A stretch of 64,000 bases of DNA from contig NZ_MAEW01000007.1 in the NCBI RefSeq assembly GCF_002013375.1, forward strand, positions 1-64,000, written 5' to 3'. Each line of letters starts with the position of its first letter. Positions within the stretch are counted from its first letter, which is position 1. A model generated the notes under the pieces. It was given only the letters and a program-made list of their open reading frames with translations. It searched no databases and had not been told where the DNA came from. This DNA comes from Mycobacterium sp. D16Q13 (GTDB taxonomy: Bacteria; Actinomycetota; Actinomycetes; Mycobacteriales; Mycobacteriaceae). Position numbers and translations under genes: made by a program. Shown in pieces: positions 26,870 through 36,863 of the stretch.

Positions 26870-28912
26870 ATGCGTCTGCTGCGTGCCCTCGGGGGCCTGC
26901 TGGGAGTCATGCTCGCGGTGCTCACGGTGTTTGCCCCGACCCTGCTATCGGCACCAGTGGCGAGCGCCGACCCGCCCTTCCGGATACCCGGCTATGTCAC
27001 CGATCGGGCCGGGGCGCTCAAGAACCCCACGAAGGTGCGCGCCGCCATCGATCAGCTTTACGACAAGCAGCATGTGCGGCTCTGGGTGGTCTACGTCAAG
27101 GACTTCGACGGCACCGATCCGGTGACGTGGGCGAACAAGACCCTCAAGACAAGCGGATTGGGAGATCGCGACGCCCTGCTGGCCGTGGCAACCCAAGAGC
27201 GCAGCTACGCGTTCCTCGTCGCGTCGGAGATCAAGAACGTCAGCGACTCCGAGATCGAGGACCTGCGCACCAACACGATCGAACCCGCGCTGCGCGCATC
27301 GGACTGGGATGGCGCCGCCATCAACACCGCCAACGGCCTGGAGTCGGCCGCCGCATCGTCATCCTCCATTCCGTGGAAGCCCATCCTGGCCGCGCTGGCC
27401 TTCGGCGCCGTCGTGGTCGGCGCCTTCATGCTGTACTCCTGGTTCCGCAGTCGATCCCGGCGCCGCGCGGAGATCGAGGCCGCCAAGGGGATCGATCCGA
27501 CCAACGCCGAGGCTCTCGCCGCACAATCGGTCGACGCGCTCGATGGCTTGTCGAAATCGATTGTGGTGAACGTCGACAACGCCGTCCGTACCAGCGAGGC
27601 CGAGCTGACGCTGGCCGTCGAGGAGTTCGGCACGGACCAGACCGCACCCTTCCAGCAGGCCGTCGACTCCGCGAAAAAGGCCCTGGCTCAGGCATTCTCC
27701 GTGCGCAAGCAGCTCGATGACGCGGTCCCCGAGACACCCACGGAGCAGCGCCGCCTGCTGATCGATGTCATCACCGCGGCCGCACGCGCCGACCGCACCC
27801 TCGACGATCAGTCCAATGCCTTTGACGCGTTACGCAACCTGGTGATCAACGCCCCCACGAAGTTAGACACCTTGACCCAGCAGGTGGTCGCCACGACCGC
27901 CCGGGTGCCCGAGTCGCAGCGTGTCCTCGAACAACTGCGCACCCAGTTCGATGCCGCGGCGCTGGCCTCCATTGCCGACAACATCACCGAAGCCACCGAA
28001 CGCATCACGTTCGCCGACTCCCGGATTACCCACGGCCGGGAACTGGCCGCCCGCCCCCTGGAGGGCCAGCAGATGAATCTCGTCGACGCCGTGCGCGGCG
28101 CCGAATCAGCACTGACCCAGGCCGCCGCCCTGTTGGACGCGGTGGACAACGCCGCCAACAACATCCGGCGCGCCACGGACGCGCTGCCCGCGGCGATCGC
28201 GGACACCAAGTCGGGTATCGCCCAGGCCGAAGAACTCCAGCGGCAGGGTTCGGTGCCGCGCGCCGACGAGCTGACGAAGGCCCACAACACCGCCGTCGCC
28301 GCCGTGGCCGACGCCGAGCGCGTCGGGTCCACCGATCCGCTGACCGCCTTCACACACCTCGCCACCGCCGATGCCGAGCTCGACAAGCTCCTGGCCGCCG
28401 TGCGGGAGGAGAAGGACGCCGCCGAACGCCGCGCCCGTGCACTCGATCAAGCGATCGGCACCGCCCGCCAGAAGGTGAATGCGGTGGGCCAGTACATCGG
28501 ACTGCACCGCGGAGCCGTCGGTGCCGCCGCACGGGGATACCTCGCGGAGGCCGAGCGCAGCATCGCCACGGCCGAGTCCGCCCGCCAGTCGGATCCCTCG
28601 AACGCCATTCTGTGGGCCAACCGGGCAGCCGAACTGGCGACACGGGCCGAGGGCGGCGCGATCCAAGAAGTGCGCGCGGCCCAGTCCTACTACAGCAACG
28701 GGTACGGCAACTACGGCGGTTCCGCCGGATACTCCGTCGCGGGTGATGTGGCCGGCAACGTCGCGGGTGCCGTCATCGGCGGCATCCTGCGCGGCATGCT
28801 CAGCGGCGGATCAAGCCACCACAGCTCCTGGTCCGGCTCCGGGTCGTCGTCCTACGGCGGGTCATCCCGGTCCTCGGGCTCGAGCTTCCGGGGCGGCGGC
28901 GGCCGCTTCTAG
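26870..28912 (+). CDS. TPM-domain membrane protein with Gly/Ser-rich tail (Rv2345-like)
   Basis: A 680-residue exported or membrane protein. A signal peptide ends near [13 protein letters not shown] domain follows (about residues 38-160: [13 protein letters not shown] ... [15 protein letters not shown]). One membrane segment (about 170-190) leads to a long, Ala-rich, probably coiled-coil region, and the tail is rich in Gly, Ser and His, ending GGGGRF. TPM domains occur in envelope and repair-associated proteins; the precise function is unknown. ATG 26870 is chosen because it begins a good signal peptide; the open frame upstream overlaps dgt. Confidence 0.88.
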   Translation: MRLLRALGGLLGVMLAVLTVFAPTLLSAPVASADPPFRIPGYVTDRAGALKNPTKVRAAIDQLYDKQHVRLWVVYVKDFDGTDPVTWANKTLKTSGLGDRDALLAVATQERSYAFLVASEIKNVSDSEIEDLRTNTIEPALRASDWDGAAINTANGLESAAASSSSIPWKPILAALAFGAVVVGAFMLYSWFRSRSRRRAEIEAAKGIDPTNAEALAAQSVDALDGLSKSIVVNVDNAVRTSEAELTLAVEEFGTDQTAPFQQAVDSAKKALAQAFSVRKQLDDAVPETPTEQRRLLIDVITAAARADRTLDDQSNAFDALRNLVINAPTKLDTLTQQVVATTARVPESQRVLEQLRTQFDAAALASIADNITEATERITFADSRITHGRELAARPLEGQQMNLVDAVRGAESALTQAAALLDAVDNAANNIRRATDALPAAIADTKSGIAQAEELQRQGSVPRADELTKAHNTAVAAVADAERVGSTDPLTAFTHLATADAELDKLLAAVREEKDAAERRARALDQAIGTARQKVNAVGQYIGLHRGAVGAAARGYLAEAERSIATAESARQSDPSNAILWANRAAELATRAEGGAIQEVRAAQSYYSNGYGNYGGSAGYSVAGDVAGNVAGAVIGGILRGMLSGGSSHHSSWSGSGSSSYGGSSRSSGSSFRGGGGRF

Positions 28913-28969
28913 CAGGCCACCTCTTCCCGAAAATTTCCCTCAGCACTTGACGGCCAACCCTTGTCAATG

Positions 28970-28983
28970 TGCAATATATTGCA
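28970..28983. promoter_or_regulatory. Perfect 14-bp palindrome, likely GntR operator
   Basis: TGCAATATATTGCA is a perfect palindrome in the only AT-rich stretch ahead of the GntR gene. Its last base is the A of that gene's ATG. FCD-type GntR regulators bind short palindromes of this kind, so autoregulation is the obvious reading. Confidence 0.7.
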
Positions 28984-29663
28984 TGCCAGTACCGCCCTCC
29001 GAGGGTGTCGTCGCACGGTCGCTGCTCCGCGACGATGCCTACAAAGCCCTGCGTAAGGCCATCGTGGACGGCACCCTCGCCCCCGGCGAGCGGCTACGGG
29101 ACGACGAGCTGAGTCGCTGGCTCGGTGTGAGCCGAACCCCGATCCGCGAGGCCCTCGCCCGTTTGGAGCAGGCCGGTCTGGTGCAGACCCAACCGGGCCG
29201 GCACACCATCGTCAGCCCCGTCGACGTTCGGGAGGCACGCGCGGCTCAGTCCGTCGCCGCGGCGATGCATGAGCTCGCCGTGCGGGAGGCGATCACCAAC
29301 ATCTCCGCCGGTGACCTCGCCGCGATGCGGCACGCCAACGCGCGTTTCGCCGCCGCGCTGGACGCGCACGATCCCGATGCCGCGCTGGCCGCGGATGACG
29401 AGTTCCACGCCATCGCCGTCGAAGCCAGCGCCAACCCGTACATCGCGGCGGTGCTCGAGCAGGTCACCCCCGTGCTGCGCCGCCTCGAGCGCATCCGGTT
29501 CGCCAGCCGCGACGGGCGCCACTCCGTGGCCCTGCACGAGCAGATCATCGCCCAGTGCGAGGCCGGTGACGGCGAGGGTGCGGGTCACGCCGCGCGGGCC
29601 AATTGGCACACCCTCATCGCCGCACCGGAAGGCGCTGAGCACGAAGAACGCGGTGCTGGCTGA
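28983..29663 (+). CDS. GntR-family transcriptional regulator (FCD subgroup)
   Basis: A 226-residue regulator. The N-terminal winged helix (about residues 15-80) carries LRDDELSRWLGVSRTPIREALARLEQAGLV. The C-terminal all-helical FCD ligand domain has metal-site residues in DPDAALAADDEFHAIAVE and a His in HEQIIAQC. ATG 28983 follows the palindrome directly, so the mRNA may be leaderless or the operator may overlap the start. ACC deaminase lies 48 bases downstream on the same strand and is the likely co-regulated target. The inducer is probably an amino acid or related acid; this is inferred. Confidence 0.9.
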   Translation: MPVPPSEGVVARSLLRDDAYKALRKAIVDGTLAPGERLRDDELSRWLGVSRTPIREALARLEQAGLVQTQPGRHTIVSPVDVREARAAQSVAAAMHELAVREAITNISAGDLAAMRHANARFAAALDAHDPDAALAADDEFHAIAVEASANPYIAAVLEQVTPVLRRLERIRFASRDGRHSVALHEQIIAQCEAGDGEGAGHAARANWHTLIAAPEGAEHEERGAG

Positions 29664-29711
29664 ACGCCGCTCCCCCACAACGCGATTCCCGAACACCGCC
29701 AGGAGAGTGCC

Positions 29712-30734
29712 TTGTCGATTCACGATTTCCCCCGCTACCCGCTGACCTTTGGGCCCAGCCCCGTCCACCCGCTGGAACGCCTGAGCCGACACCTCGGCGG
29801 CGCCCAGATCTGGGCCAAACGCGAGGACTGCAATTCCGGACTTGCCTTCGGCGGCAACAAGACACGCAAGCTCGAATACATCGTTCCGGACATTTTGGCC
29901 AGCGGCGCTGACACCCTGGTATCCATCGGCGGCTACCAGTCCAATCACACCCGGCAGGTGGCCGCCGTGGCGGCGGTGCTCGGGCTGCGGTGTCACCTGG
30001 TGCAGGAGCGCTGGGTGGACTGGGACGATCCGGTCAACGACAAGGCAGGCAACATCCTGCTCTCGCGCATCATGGGAGCCCAGACTCAGCTGGACCCAGC
30101 GGGATTCGATATCGGTATCCGCGGGTCCTGGGAGGACGCCCTGACCGCGGTCGAAAAGGGCGGCGGCAAGCCCTATCCCATCCCGGCAGGAGCATCCGAA
30201 CACAAGTACGGCGGCCTGGGTTTCGCCAACTGGGCCTACGAGGTGGCCGCACAGGAACAACAGCTGGGCGTGTTCTTCGACACCATCGTCGTGTGCACCG
30301 TGACCGGGTCAACGCATGCGGGCATGATCGCGGGATTCGCCGCACTCGCCGATGCCGGCGGCCCTCCCCGGCGGGTACTCGGTATCGACGCGTCGGCCAC
30401 GCTGCCCAAGACCGTCGACCAAGTCACCCGCATCGCCCGGCACACCGCGGGCCTGATCGGCCTCGAACGCGACCTGAGCACCGAGGAGATCACCGTGCTC
30501 GAGGGGTGGGCAGGCGAAAAGTACGGCGTGCCTGTCGCTTCCACCATCGAGGCGATAGAGCTATGCGGGCGCCTGGAGGCGATGATCACCGACCCGGTGT
30601 ACGAGGGCAAATCGATGGCAGGCCTGATCGACCTGGTCACCGACGGGACCATCGAGCCGGGCTCCACCGTCCTGTACGCCCACCTGGGCGGGCAACCGGC
30701 CTTGAACGCCTACAGCGGCGTCTTCACCGGCTAG
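29712..30734 (+). CDS. acdS: 1-aminocyclopropane-1-carboxylate deaminase (or D-cysteine desulfhydrase)
   Basis: A 340-residue PLP fold-type II enzyme that would convert ACC to 2-oxobutanoate and ammonia. The PLP lysine is Lys50 in GGNKTRKLE. The Tyr-Glu pair that marks true ACC deaminases is present (Tyr297-Glu298 in YEGKSM), as is the Leu in [10 protein letters not shown] (Leu325). This favours deaminase over the related D-cysteine desulfhydrase. The TTG start at 29712 is fixed by AGGAGAG five bases upstream. It probably forms an operon with the GntR gene. Its TAG stop shares four bases with that of the convergent aminotransferase. Confidence 0.85.
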   Translation: MSIHDFPRYPLTFGPSPVHPLERLSRHLGGAQIWAKREDCNSGLAFGGNKTRKLEYIVPDILASGADTLVSIGGYQSNHTRQVAAVAAVLGLRCHLVQERWVDWDDPVNDKAGNILLSRIMGAQTQLDPAGFDIGIRGSWEDALTAVEKGGGKPYPIPAGASEHKYGGLGFANWAYEVAAQEQQLGVFFDTIVVCTVTGSTHAGMIAGFAALADAGGPPRRVLGIDASATLPKTVDQVTRIARHTAGLIGLERDLSTEEITVLEGWAGEKYGVPVASTIEAIELCGRLEAMITDPVYEGKSMAGLIDLVTDGTIEPGSTVLYAHLGGQPALNAYSGVFTG

Positions 30735-32125
30735 TTGGCATACCCGTCGGCGACGTTCAGTGCCTCGTCGATGATCGACAGCCCGCGGCGCAGATCCTCT
30801 TCGCTGATGATCAGCGGAGGCGCCACATGCGTGCGGTTGAAGTGCGTGAACGGCCACAGGCCATCCTTCTTGCACGCCGCCGCGAACGCGTTCATCGGCG
30901 CTGCCGCCTCACCACTGGCATTGAACGGCACCAGCGGCTCACGAGTCTGCTTGTCGCGCACCAGTTCCACGGCCCAGAACAGGCCACGGCCACGGATCTC
31001 GCCGACGCTCGGGTGAGTCTGGACCCAGCGCTCAAGCTCCGGACGCACCACGCGCTCGCCGAGGTCGCGCACGCGCTCCAGGATCTTCTCGTCCTCGAAC
31101 ACCTTGATGGTCTCGACGCCGACCGCACAGGCCAGCGGGTGACCGGAGTACGTCAGCCCGCCCGGGTATGGACGATGATCGAAGCTGGTGGCGATGGCAT
31201 CGGAGATCACCACACCGCCCAGCGGCACGTAACCGGAGTTGATGCCCTTGGCGAAGGTGATGAGGTCCGGCGTGACGTCAAAGGCGTTGATGGCGAACCA
31301 TTCCCCGAACCGCCCGAAGCCGACCATCACCTCATCGGCGATGAACACCAGGCCATACCGGTCGCAGATCTCGCGCACCCCGGCCAGGTAGCCCGGCGGC
31401 GGAACCAGCACACCGTTGGTGCCGACCACCGATTCCAGGATGATCGCGGCGATGGTGGGCGGACCCTCCAGGTTGATGACCTGCTCCAGATGCTCCAGCG
31501 CCCTTTGGGTTTCTTCCTCGGGCGAGGTGGCGTGGAAGACCGAGCGGTAGGCGTACGGGCCGAAGAAGCGCACCACCGAGTTGTCACCCGGGTCATTGGC
31601 CCAGCGGCGCGGCTCACCCGTCAGTGACATCGAGGTGGTGGTGCCACCGTGGTAACTGCGGTATGCGGCAAGCACCTTGCGGCGACCGGTGTGGTGGCGC
31701 GCCATGCGAACGGCGTGCTCCACGGCCTCGGTGCCGCCATTGGTGAAGAACACCTTGTTGAGGGTTCCCGGTGCACGCTCGGCGACCAGCCGGGCAAGCT
31801 CACCGCGCACATCGTTGGCGAAGGCGGGCGCGATGGTGGACAGCCGGCCGGCCTGACGCTGAATGGCTTCGACCAAACGTGGATGCTGATGTCCCAGATT
31901 GAGGTTCACCAGCTGCGAGGCGAAGTCCAGGTACTCCTTGCCGGTGTAATCCCAGAAAGTCGCACCCGAACCGCCAGCGACCGGCAGCGGGTCGATGGCC
32001 GCCTGGGCGGACCATGAGTGGAACACATGCCCACGGTCATCGGCGCGGACCTGCGCCTCGGCCGCCGGTGCCTCGACGGGCGCGCTGGCGGGATCGATTC
32101 CGATGTGATTCTGGACGTCAGTCAT
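30731..32125 (-). CDS. Class III PLP-dependent aminotransferase
   Basis: A 464-residue omega-type aminotransferase. Visible motifs are the cofactor-binding [16 protein letters not shown], Asp264 in [12 protein letters not shown], which contacts the PLP ring nitrogen, and Lys293 in [14 protein letters not shown], which forms the Schiff base. Relatives transaminate beta-alanine, taurine, 4-aminobutyrate or similar omega-amines; the substrate here cannot be read. It lies 13 bases downstream of glyS on the same strand and convergent to acdS. Confidence 0.85.
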   Translation of the reverse strand: MTDVQNHIGIDPASAPVEAPAAEAQVRADDRGHVFHSWSAQAAIDPLPVAGGSGATFWDYTGKEYLDFASQLVNLNLGHQHPRLVEAIQRQAGRLSTIAPAFANDVRGELARLVAERAPGTLNKVFFTNGGTEAVEHAVRMARHHTGRRKVLAAYRSYHGGTTTSMSLTGEPRRWANDPGDNSVVRFFGPYAYRSVFHATSPEEETQRALEHLEQVINLEGPPTIAAIILESVVGTNGVLVPPPGYLAGVREICDRYGLVFIADEVMVGFGRFGEWFAINAFDVTPDLITFAKGINSGYVPLGGVVISDAIATSFDHRPYPGGLTYSGHPLACAVGVETIKVFEDEKILERVRDLGERVVRPELERWVQTHPSVGEIRGRGLFWAVELVRDKQTREPLVPFNASGEAAAPMNAFAAACKKDGLWPFTHFNRTHVAPPLIISEEDLRRGLSIIDEALNVADGYAN

Positions 32126-32138
32126 TTCTGCTCCTCGG

Positions 32139-33557
32139 CTAGCAGCCCTTGAGAGATTTGGCGAGATGATCGGCCACGCCGCCGATCGGAATACGCTGCT
32201 GGGTCATCTCGTCGCGGTCGCGAACGGTGACGGAGTCGTCTTCGAGCGAGTCGAAATCGACTGTGACGCAGAACGGGGTGCCGATCTCGTCCTGTCGACG
32301 ATACCTGCGACCGATGGCACCGGCGTCATCGAAGTCGACATTCCAGCTCTGGCGCAGTTCGGCGGCCAGCTCCTTGGCGCGCGGGCTCAGGTCGGCGTTG
32401 CGCGACAGCGGCAACACCGCGACCTTGACCGGGGCCAGACGCGGATCCAGACGCAGCACGGTGCGGGTGTCCACACCGCCCTTGGCGTTGGGGGCCTCGT
32501 CCTCCTGGTAGGCATCGACGAGGAAGGCCATGAACGAGCGGGTGAGACCGGCCGCGGGCTCGATCACGTACGGCGTGTAGCGCCGGTCTTCGGCCTGGTC
32601 GTAGTACGACAGGTCTTCACCGGAATGCTTGGCGTGCGTGGACAAGTCGAAGTCGGTGCGGTTGGCGACACCCTCCAGCTCGCCCCACGGGTTGCCGCTG
32701 AAACCGAACTTGTACTCGATGTCGACGGTGCCGTCGGAGTAGTGCGACAGCTTTTCCTTGGGGTGGTCATAGAGCCGCAGGTTCTCCGGGTCGATACCCA
32801 GATCGATGTACCACTGCAGGCGGGTGTCGATCCAGTACTTGTGCCACTCCGGCGCCGTCGACGGCTCGACGAAGAACTCCATCTCCATCTGCTCGAACTC
32901 GCGGGTGCGGAAGATGAAGTTGCCGGGGGTGATCTCGTTGCGGAAGCTCTTGCCGATCTGGCCGATGCCGAACGGGGGCTTCTGGCGCGAGGTGGTGAGG
33001 ACGTTCTTGAAGTTGACGAAGATGCCCTGCGCCGTCTCGGGACGCAGGTAGTGCAGACCCTCTTCGGTCTCGATGGGACCCAGGTAGGTCTTGAGCATCA
33101 TGTTGAAGTCGCGCGGCTCGGTCCACTGACCCTTGTTGCCGCAGTCGGGGCACACGATCTCGGTCATCGCAACCGACTCGGGGTCCGTGAGGCCTTCTTT
33201 CGCACCCTTCTTTTCCAGGTACGCCTCTTGCAGGTGGTCCTGACGGTGGCGCTTATGACAGTTCAGGCACTCGACCAGCGGGTCGTTGAAGACCTCGACG
33301 TGACCGGAGGCAACCCAGACCTGGCGAGGCAGGATCACCGAGGAGTCCAGGCCCACGACGTCGTCGCGACTGGTGACGATGGAGCGCCACCACTGCTTCT
33401 TGATGTTCTCCTTGAGCTCCACGCCGAGCGGGCCGTAATCCCATGCCGACTTGGTACCGCCGTAGATCTCGCCGCACGGGTACACCAGTCCCCGGCGCTT
33501 GGCGAGGTTGACGACGGCCTCGATCTTCTTACCGGCGGCGTTCGGCTTGGCGGCCAC
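32139..33557 (-). CDS. glyS: Glycyl-tRNA synthetase (class II, homodimeric type)
   Basis: A 472-residue eukaryote/actinobacteria-type GlyRS that charges tRNA-Gly. The N-terminal [19 protein letters not shown] is followed by motif 1, a zinc-binding insert (CLNCHKRH ... CPDCGNKG), motif 2 in [25 protein letters not shown], and a C-terminal anticodon-binding domain. It corresponds to Rv2357c. GTG 33557 (VAAKPNAAG) gives the usual N-terminal length and has GAGGAG upstream, although at a long spacing. A second GTG at 33626 has GAGG at ideal spacing, but that ribosome binding site lies in the 16-bp repeat described separately. Confidence 0.95.
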   Translation of the reverse strand: MAAKPNAAGKKIEAVVNLAKRRGLVYPCGEIYGGTKSAWDYGPLGVELKENIKKQWWRSIVTSRDDVVGLDSSVILPRQVWVASGHVEVFNDPLVECLNCHKRHRQDHLQEAYLEKKGAKEGLTDPESVAMTEIVCPDCGNKGQWTEPRDFNMMLKTYLGPIETEEGLHYLRPETAQGIFVNFKNVLTTSRQKPPFGIGQIGKSFRNEITPGNFIFRTREFEQMEMEFFVEPSTAPEWHKYWIDTRLQWYIDLGIDPENLRLYDHPKEKLSHYSDGTVDIEYKFGFSGNPWGELEGVANRTDFDLSTHAKHSGEDLSYYDQAEDRRYTPYVIEPAAGLTRSFMAFLVDAYQEDEAPNAKGGVDTRTVLRLDPRLAPVKVAVLPLSRNADLSPRAKELAAELRQSWNVDFDDAGAIGRRYRRQDEIGTPFCVTVDFDSLEDDSVTVRDRDEMTQQRIPIGGVADHLAKSLKGC

Positions 33558-33627
33558 GATCTGCTCAGGCTCCTCTTGCAAGACTGCAGTAATTGACCTG
33601 AACAGCCTAAGGGCCGCGCAAAGCACC

Positions 33628-33643
33628 GTTTACCTCGGTGGCT
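33628..33643. repeat. 16-bp direct repeat, copy 1
   Basis: GTTTACCTCGGTGGCT, identical to 34550-34565. This copy lies between the hydrolase stop and the extended glyS frame. On the minus strand it reads AGCCACCGAGGTAAAC and places a GAGG ribosome binding site just ahead of GTG 33626. Confidence 0.85.
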
Positions 33644-33651
33644 TCTAGCAG

Positions 33652-34548
33652 CTACTTCAGATGGTCCAGCAGGATGCCCTCGGGACCGAAGTACTCGTCG
33701 CGCCACTTCTCCAGCAGGGGCCCGTGGTCGATGTCGTCGGGATGGAAACCCGAGCGCAGATAACACCGGATCTTGGCCCCGAGTCCGGCGAACAGTGGCG
33801 TGCGCGGCAGCGTGATGATGCTGCGCAGGGTCGCCGCGGGATGGCGCCACGCCCACGGATCGGTGAGTATCGAGGCCAGCAGGATCAGCGTCCGGCTCAG
33901 GAAAAGAGCAAGCGTGACGGCCATCGCCCCGATCCGCATCCGCTCGGTGCCCCCAACGTGGCGGTACACATCGAAGGCGACGGACTTGTGCTCCATCTCC
34001 TCGATGGCATGCCAGTTGAGCATCGCCCGCACCTCGGGATCGGTCAGCTGCTGCTGTATCCACGGAACGCTGAGCACCTGCTCCCCGAGGATCGCCGTGA
34101 GATGTTCCACCGCGGCCGTCACCGCGAGCGCCGACCGAGCCACCCTATCCGGCAGCCGGTCTCTGTTCTGCTTCATCCGCTTAACCAGCCGCGTGCCCAC
34201 CCGATCCATGAGCCCGGTGGCCCAGTAGCCGCGGTCAACCAGCTGCGTATTGAGCTCCCGGTGCTGGATACCGTGGGTCATCTCCTGCCCGATGAATCCG
34301 GCCACCTGCTTCCTGAGCACCGGATCGACGATCTGGCTGTCATAGCGCCGCACCGACTGGATGAAGAACTCCTCACCCGAGGGAAAGAAGCCGGACAACA
34401 GGGCGACTAGATGGCTCATCGCGATATCGCCCGCGACGAAATGCCGCCGCGCGGGTGAGGCCCCGTTAAAGGTGAACGCGATCCGGCGGGTGTTCACCGC
34501 CCGCGTGGCAGCGGACTGTGGACGGTCGTGCGCACTGTTGGCCGGCAT
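33652..34548 (-). CDS. Predicted metal-dependent hydrolase (PF10118-like)
   Basis: A 298-residue protein with the Glu/His pattern of a helical diiron-type fold: SGEEFF, IGQEMTHGIQH, AVEHLT and AIEEMEHKSVAFD, with a hydrophobic stretch near residues 205-230. It matches the family annotated as predicted metal-dependent hydrolases, common beside mycobacterial lipid genes; the substrate is unknown. ATG 34548 is three bases after the mceF stop with GAGG seven bases upstream, so it is the last gene of the large operon. The gene is flanked by the 16-bp direct repeats, which suggests it was added or rearranged by recombination. Confidence 0.8.
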   Translation of the reverse strand: MPANSAHDRPQSAATRAVNTRRIAFTFNGASPARRHFVAGDIAMSHLVALLSGFFPSGEEFFIQSVRRYDSQIVDPVLRKQVAGFIGQEMTHGIQHRELNTQLVDRGYWATGLMDRVGTRLVKRMKQNRDRLPDRVARSALAVTAAVEHLTAILGEQVLSVPWIQQQLTDPEVRAMLNWHAIEEMEHKSVAFDVYRHVGGTERMRIGAMAVTLALFLSRTLILLASILTDPWAWRHPAATLRSIITLPRTPLFAGLGAKIRCYLRSGFHPDDIDHGPLLEKWRDEYFGPEGILLDHLK

Positions 34549-34549
34549 G

Positions 34550-34565
34550 GTTTACCTCGGTGGCT
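34550..34565. repeat. 16-bp direct repeat, copy 2
   Basis: Identical to 33628-33643. On the minus strand it encodes the last residues and TAA stop of MceF and also supplies the GAGG ribosome binding site of the hydrolase gene. Confidence 0.85.
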
Positions 34566-35751
34566 CGATGGGCAGCGCGGGACCGCCGTAGGGCGTCGGG
34601 ATGGTGTACCGGCCCGTCGGTGTCGGGTCGGAGGTGGCGCCTAGGTCCGCACCGGGCGGCGGCCCGGCCGTGTCATCCCCCGCCGGGCGCGGGGCGTTCC
34701 TGGCGCCGCGCACCAGGACGGCCGGATCGTCGTCGTGGCAATAGGTGTGCAGGAACGGCTCCGGGTAATCGGCGGAAGACGGTGGGCGCCGCGGGGTGCC
34801 GTAGTCGCAGGCATAACGCGGGTACAGGTCGGCGGTCACCCACAGTCCGTGCTCGTGCATGGTGCTGATGAACGCCTCCAGTGCCGAACCCCGATAGTCG
34901 GGAAACAGGGCGTTGAGCGCCGGCACCCGCACATACGACAGCCGGGCGTTGGTGGACAGGTTGGCCAGCAGCTGCACCATGGTGTCGGAGTTATCGGTGA
35001 ACAGATTGTCGGTGGCCCCCAGCACCCGAGGGGCTTGGTCGATGAGTTTCCGGTAGCCGCCGTCCATCCTGTTGATGCCCGCGAGCGTGCCACGCAGGTT
35101 TCGTGCGGTGGCCGCGATGCCGCCATTGACATCCACGGCCGCCGACAGCACCGTCCTGCTGTCCCGGATTGCGCGAACCGTCTCGGGCAGTACCGAATCG
35201 AGGGTCGCGAGCAGGAACACCCCGCCGTCGACTATCGACGTGAGCTTGCCTGGCCCCTCCGCGCTCAGGCTCAGTTCGTTTTTGATGCGCTCGATCTTGG
35301 CCGGATCCACTTGGGCGAGAACACCGTCGGCATGGACCAGCAGCTGCGCCGGGGTGACCGGGATGGCGGTGCGGTCCCGGGTGATCACGGCCCCCGCCGA
35401 CAGAAACGGGCCCGCGTCCGATCCCGACGAGAAGTCCAGGTACTGCTCACCGGCCGGAGACAGCCCGGAGACCCGCACCGTGCTGGAGGCGGGAACGCGG
35501 ACACCACCGTCCACACTGACCGTCGCGTTCACACCCTGGCCGGTGAAGCTCAGTGAATCGACCGAGCCGATGCGCACGCCATGCAGCGTCACGTCCTGGT
35601 TGGGCAGCAGCCCACCGGATTCGGCGAGTTGGATGGTCACCGGATAGCTCGACGCCAGCGGCCGCACGTGCAGCACCCCGACAAGCAGATAGGTCACCGA
35701 GACCGTCAACATGAGCACCAGCGACAGGCCGCTGACCCAGGCGCGGCTCAT
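34552..35751 (-). CDS. mceF: Mce family protein MceF
   Basis: A 399-residue mammalian-cell-entry protein, the sixth MCE subunit of a lipid importer. An N-terminal anchor (about residues 5-27) is followed by the MlaD-like MCE domain (about 35-115, VTLHGVRIGSVDSL), a long helical region, and a Pro-rich C-terminal tail with CDYGTP and CHDD cysteines. The six Mce proteins are thought to form a hexameric tube across the periplasm. ATG 35751 overlaps the mceE stop as ATGA. Confidence 0.92.
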   Translation of the reverse strand: MSRAWVSGLSLVLMLTVSVTYLLVGVLHVRPLASSYPVTIQLAESGGLLPNQDVTLHGVRIGSVDSLSFTGQGVNATVSVDGGVRVPASSTVRVSGLSPAGEQYLDFSSGSDAGPFLSAGAVITRDRTAIPVTPAQLLVHADGVLAQVDPAKIERIKNELSLSAEGPGKLTSIVDGGVFLLATLDSVLPETVRAIRDSRTVLSAAVDVNGGIAATARNLRGTLAGINRMDGGYRKLIDQAPRVLGATDNLFTDNSDTMVQLLANLSTNARLSYVRVPALNALFPDYRGSALEAFISTMHEHGLWVTADLYPRYACDYGTPRRPPSSADYPEPFLHTYCHDDDPAVLVRGARNAPRPAGDDTAGPPPGADLGATSDPTPTGRYTIPTPYGGPALPIEPPR

Positions 35752-36863
35752 CGGGGGGCCTCCTGCGCAGCGGGTCCCTGACCCACCACACGTTCCTGCA
35801 GCCGCCACAGCGTGTACTTGAAGGTCCCCACGAGCTTGGCCCAGTCGTACCGCTTAGGTCCGTGAAAACCCTGGTCCCCCCCGAATCCGGCGTCCGGGAT
35901 AGCACCCAGCACCAGGCGGTCGATACCGGCGCTGCCGGATATGGCTGAGCCCGCAGTGATTTTGATGAACGGCGCGTATAGCCGGTTCAGCGCGAGCAGG
36001 CTGGTCTCGGGGTCCAGCACCACGTCATTCCAGGATCGCGAGATGGCATTAGCATCGGCGACAACGCTGCGCCCGCTGGCATCGGTACCCGCGACGGACG
36101 GAAACTTGCTCAGCTCGCTGGCGGTATCGCCCAGCAGCAGTACCAGATTCGAGATCTGATCGGCATTGTCCCGCAGGGTCGCGGTGGCCGGTGCGGCCGC
36201 GTGCAGCACCTCGGCGAGTGTGTCGCTCTTGCCGTCGAGCGCCTCGGCCAGCTGCGCCGTCTCCGTCATCGCGGCATCCAGCTGTCCCGAGCGCGCATTG
36301 AGCTTGCCCAGCAGCTCATTCGACTTCCCGATCATGCGCCCGAAGGCCTGCCCGTCCGGCCCGGCAGCCCTGCCGGTGCCGTTGACGACGTTGGTGAGGT
36401 TATGCACCGCGCCACCGTTCACCAGAATCGCCGCCGAACTGAGCACCGACTCCACGGTCGCGGCCGCCCCGGTCCGGTCGATCGGGATGGTGTCGCCGTC
36501 CGCAAGCATGCCGCCGGCGGATTGTTCCGGTGGCGCGATGGCCACGAACACATCGCCAAGTGGTGTGGCAGTGCGTAATTGCGCTGTGCTGCCGATCGGA
36601 AGCGTGACGTCGTGCCGGATGCGCAGGGTGGTCACCGCGCTGAAATCACGTGCCGCCATGGATTCCACCTCGCCGATATCGGCGCCGGCGAGTTTCACCT
36701 TGGCACGCTCGGGGAGATTCAGTGCATTCGCGAAGACCGCGGTCAGCCGGTATCCCCCGGCGCCCAATCCGGGCGCAGGCAGTGGCAGGTCGGCCAGGCC
36801 GCTGGTGGAACACCCCGCGCACAGAAACGCCACCGCCGTGAGCGCCGATAGCCTGCGCCTCAT
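35748..36863 (-). CDS. mceE: Mce family lipoprotein MceE
   Basis: A 371-residue MCE subunit of the LprK/MceE class. It has a signal peptide with lipobox LCAGC (Cys18), an MCE domain (about residues 35-115, KVKLAGADIGEVESM), then a long helical region. MceE subunits are typically the lipoprotein member of the hexamer, as here. ATG 36863 shares one base with the mceD stop (TGATG), and its end overlaps mceF as ATGA. Confidence 0.93.
   Translation of the reverse strand: MRRRLSALTAVAFLCAGCSTSGLADLPLPAPGLGAGGYRLTAVFANALNLPERAKVKLAGADIGEVESMAARDFSAVTTLRIRHDVTLPIGSTAQLRTATPLGDVFVAIAPPEQSAGGMLADGDTIPIDRTGAAATVESVLSSAAILVNGGAVHNLTNVVNGTGRAAGPDGQAFGRMIGKSNELLGKLNARSGQLDAAMTETAQLAEALDGKSDTLAEVLHAAAPATATLRDNADQISNLVLLLGDTASELSKFPSVAGTDASGRSVVADANAISRSWNDVVLDPETSLLALNRLYAPFIKITAGSAISGSAGIDRLVLGAIPDAGFGGDQGFHGPKRYDWAKLVGTFKYTLWRLQERVVGQGPAAQEAPR

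Noticed and set aside
32166..33596. A 476-codon plus-strand frame opposite glyS.
   Set aside because: Antisense shadow of a highly conserved essential gene.
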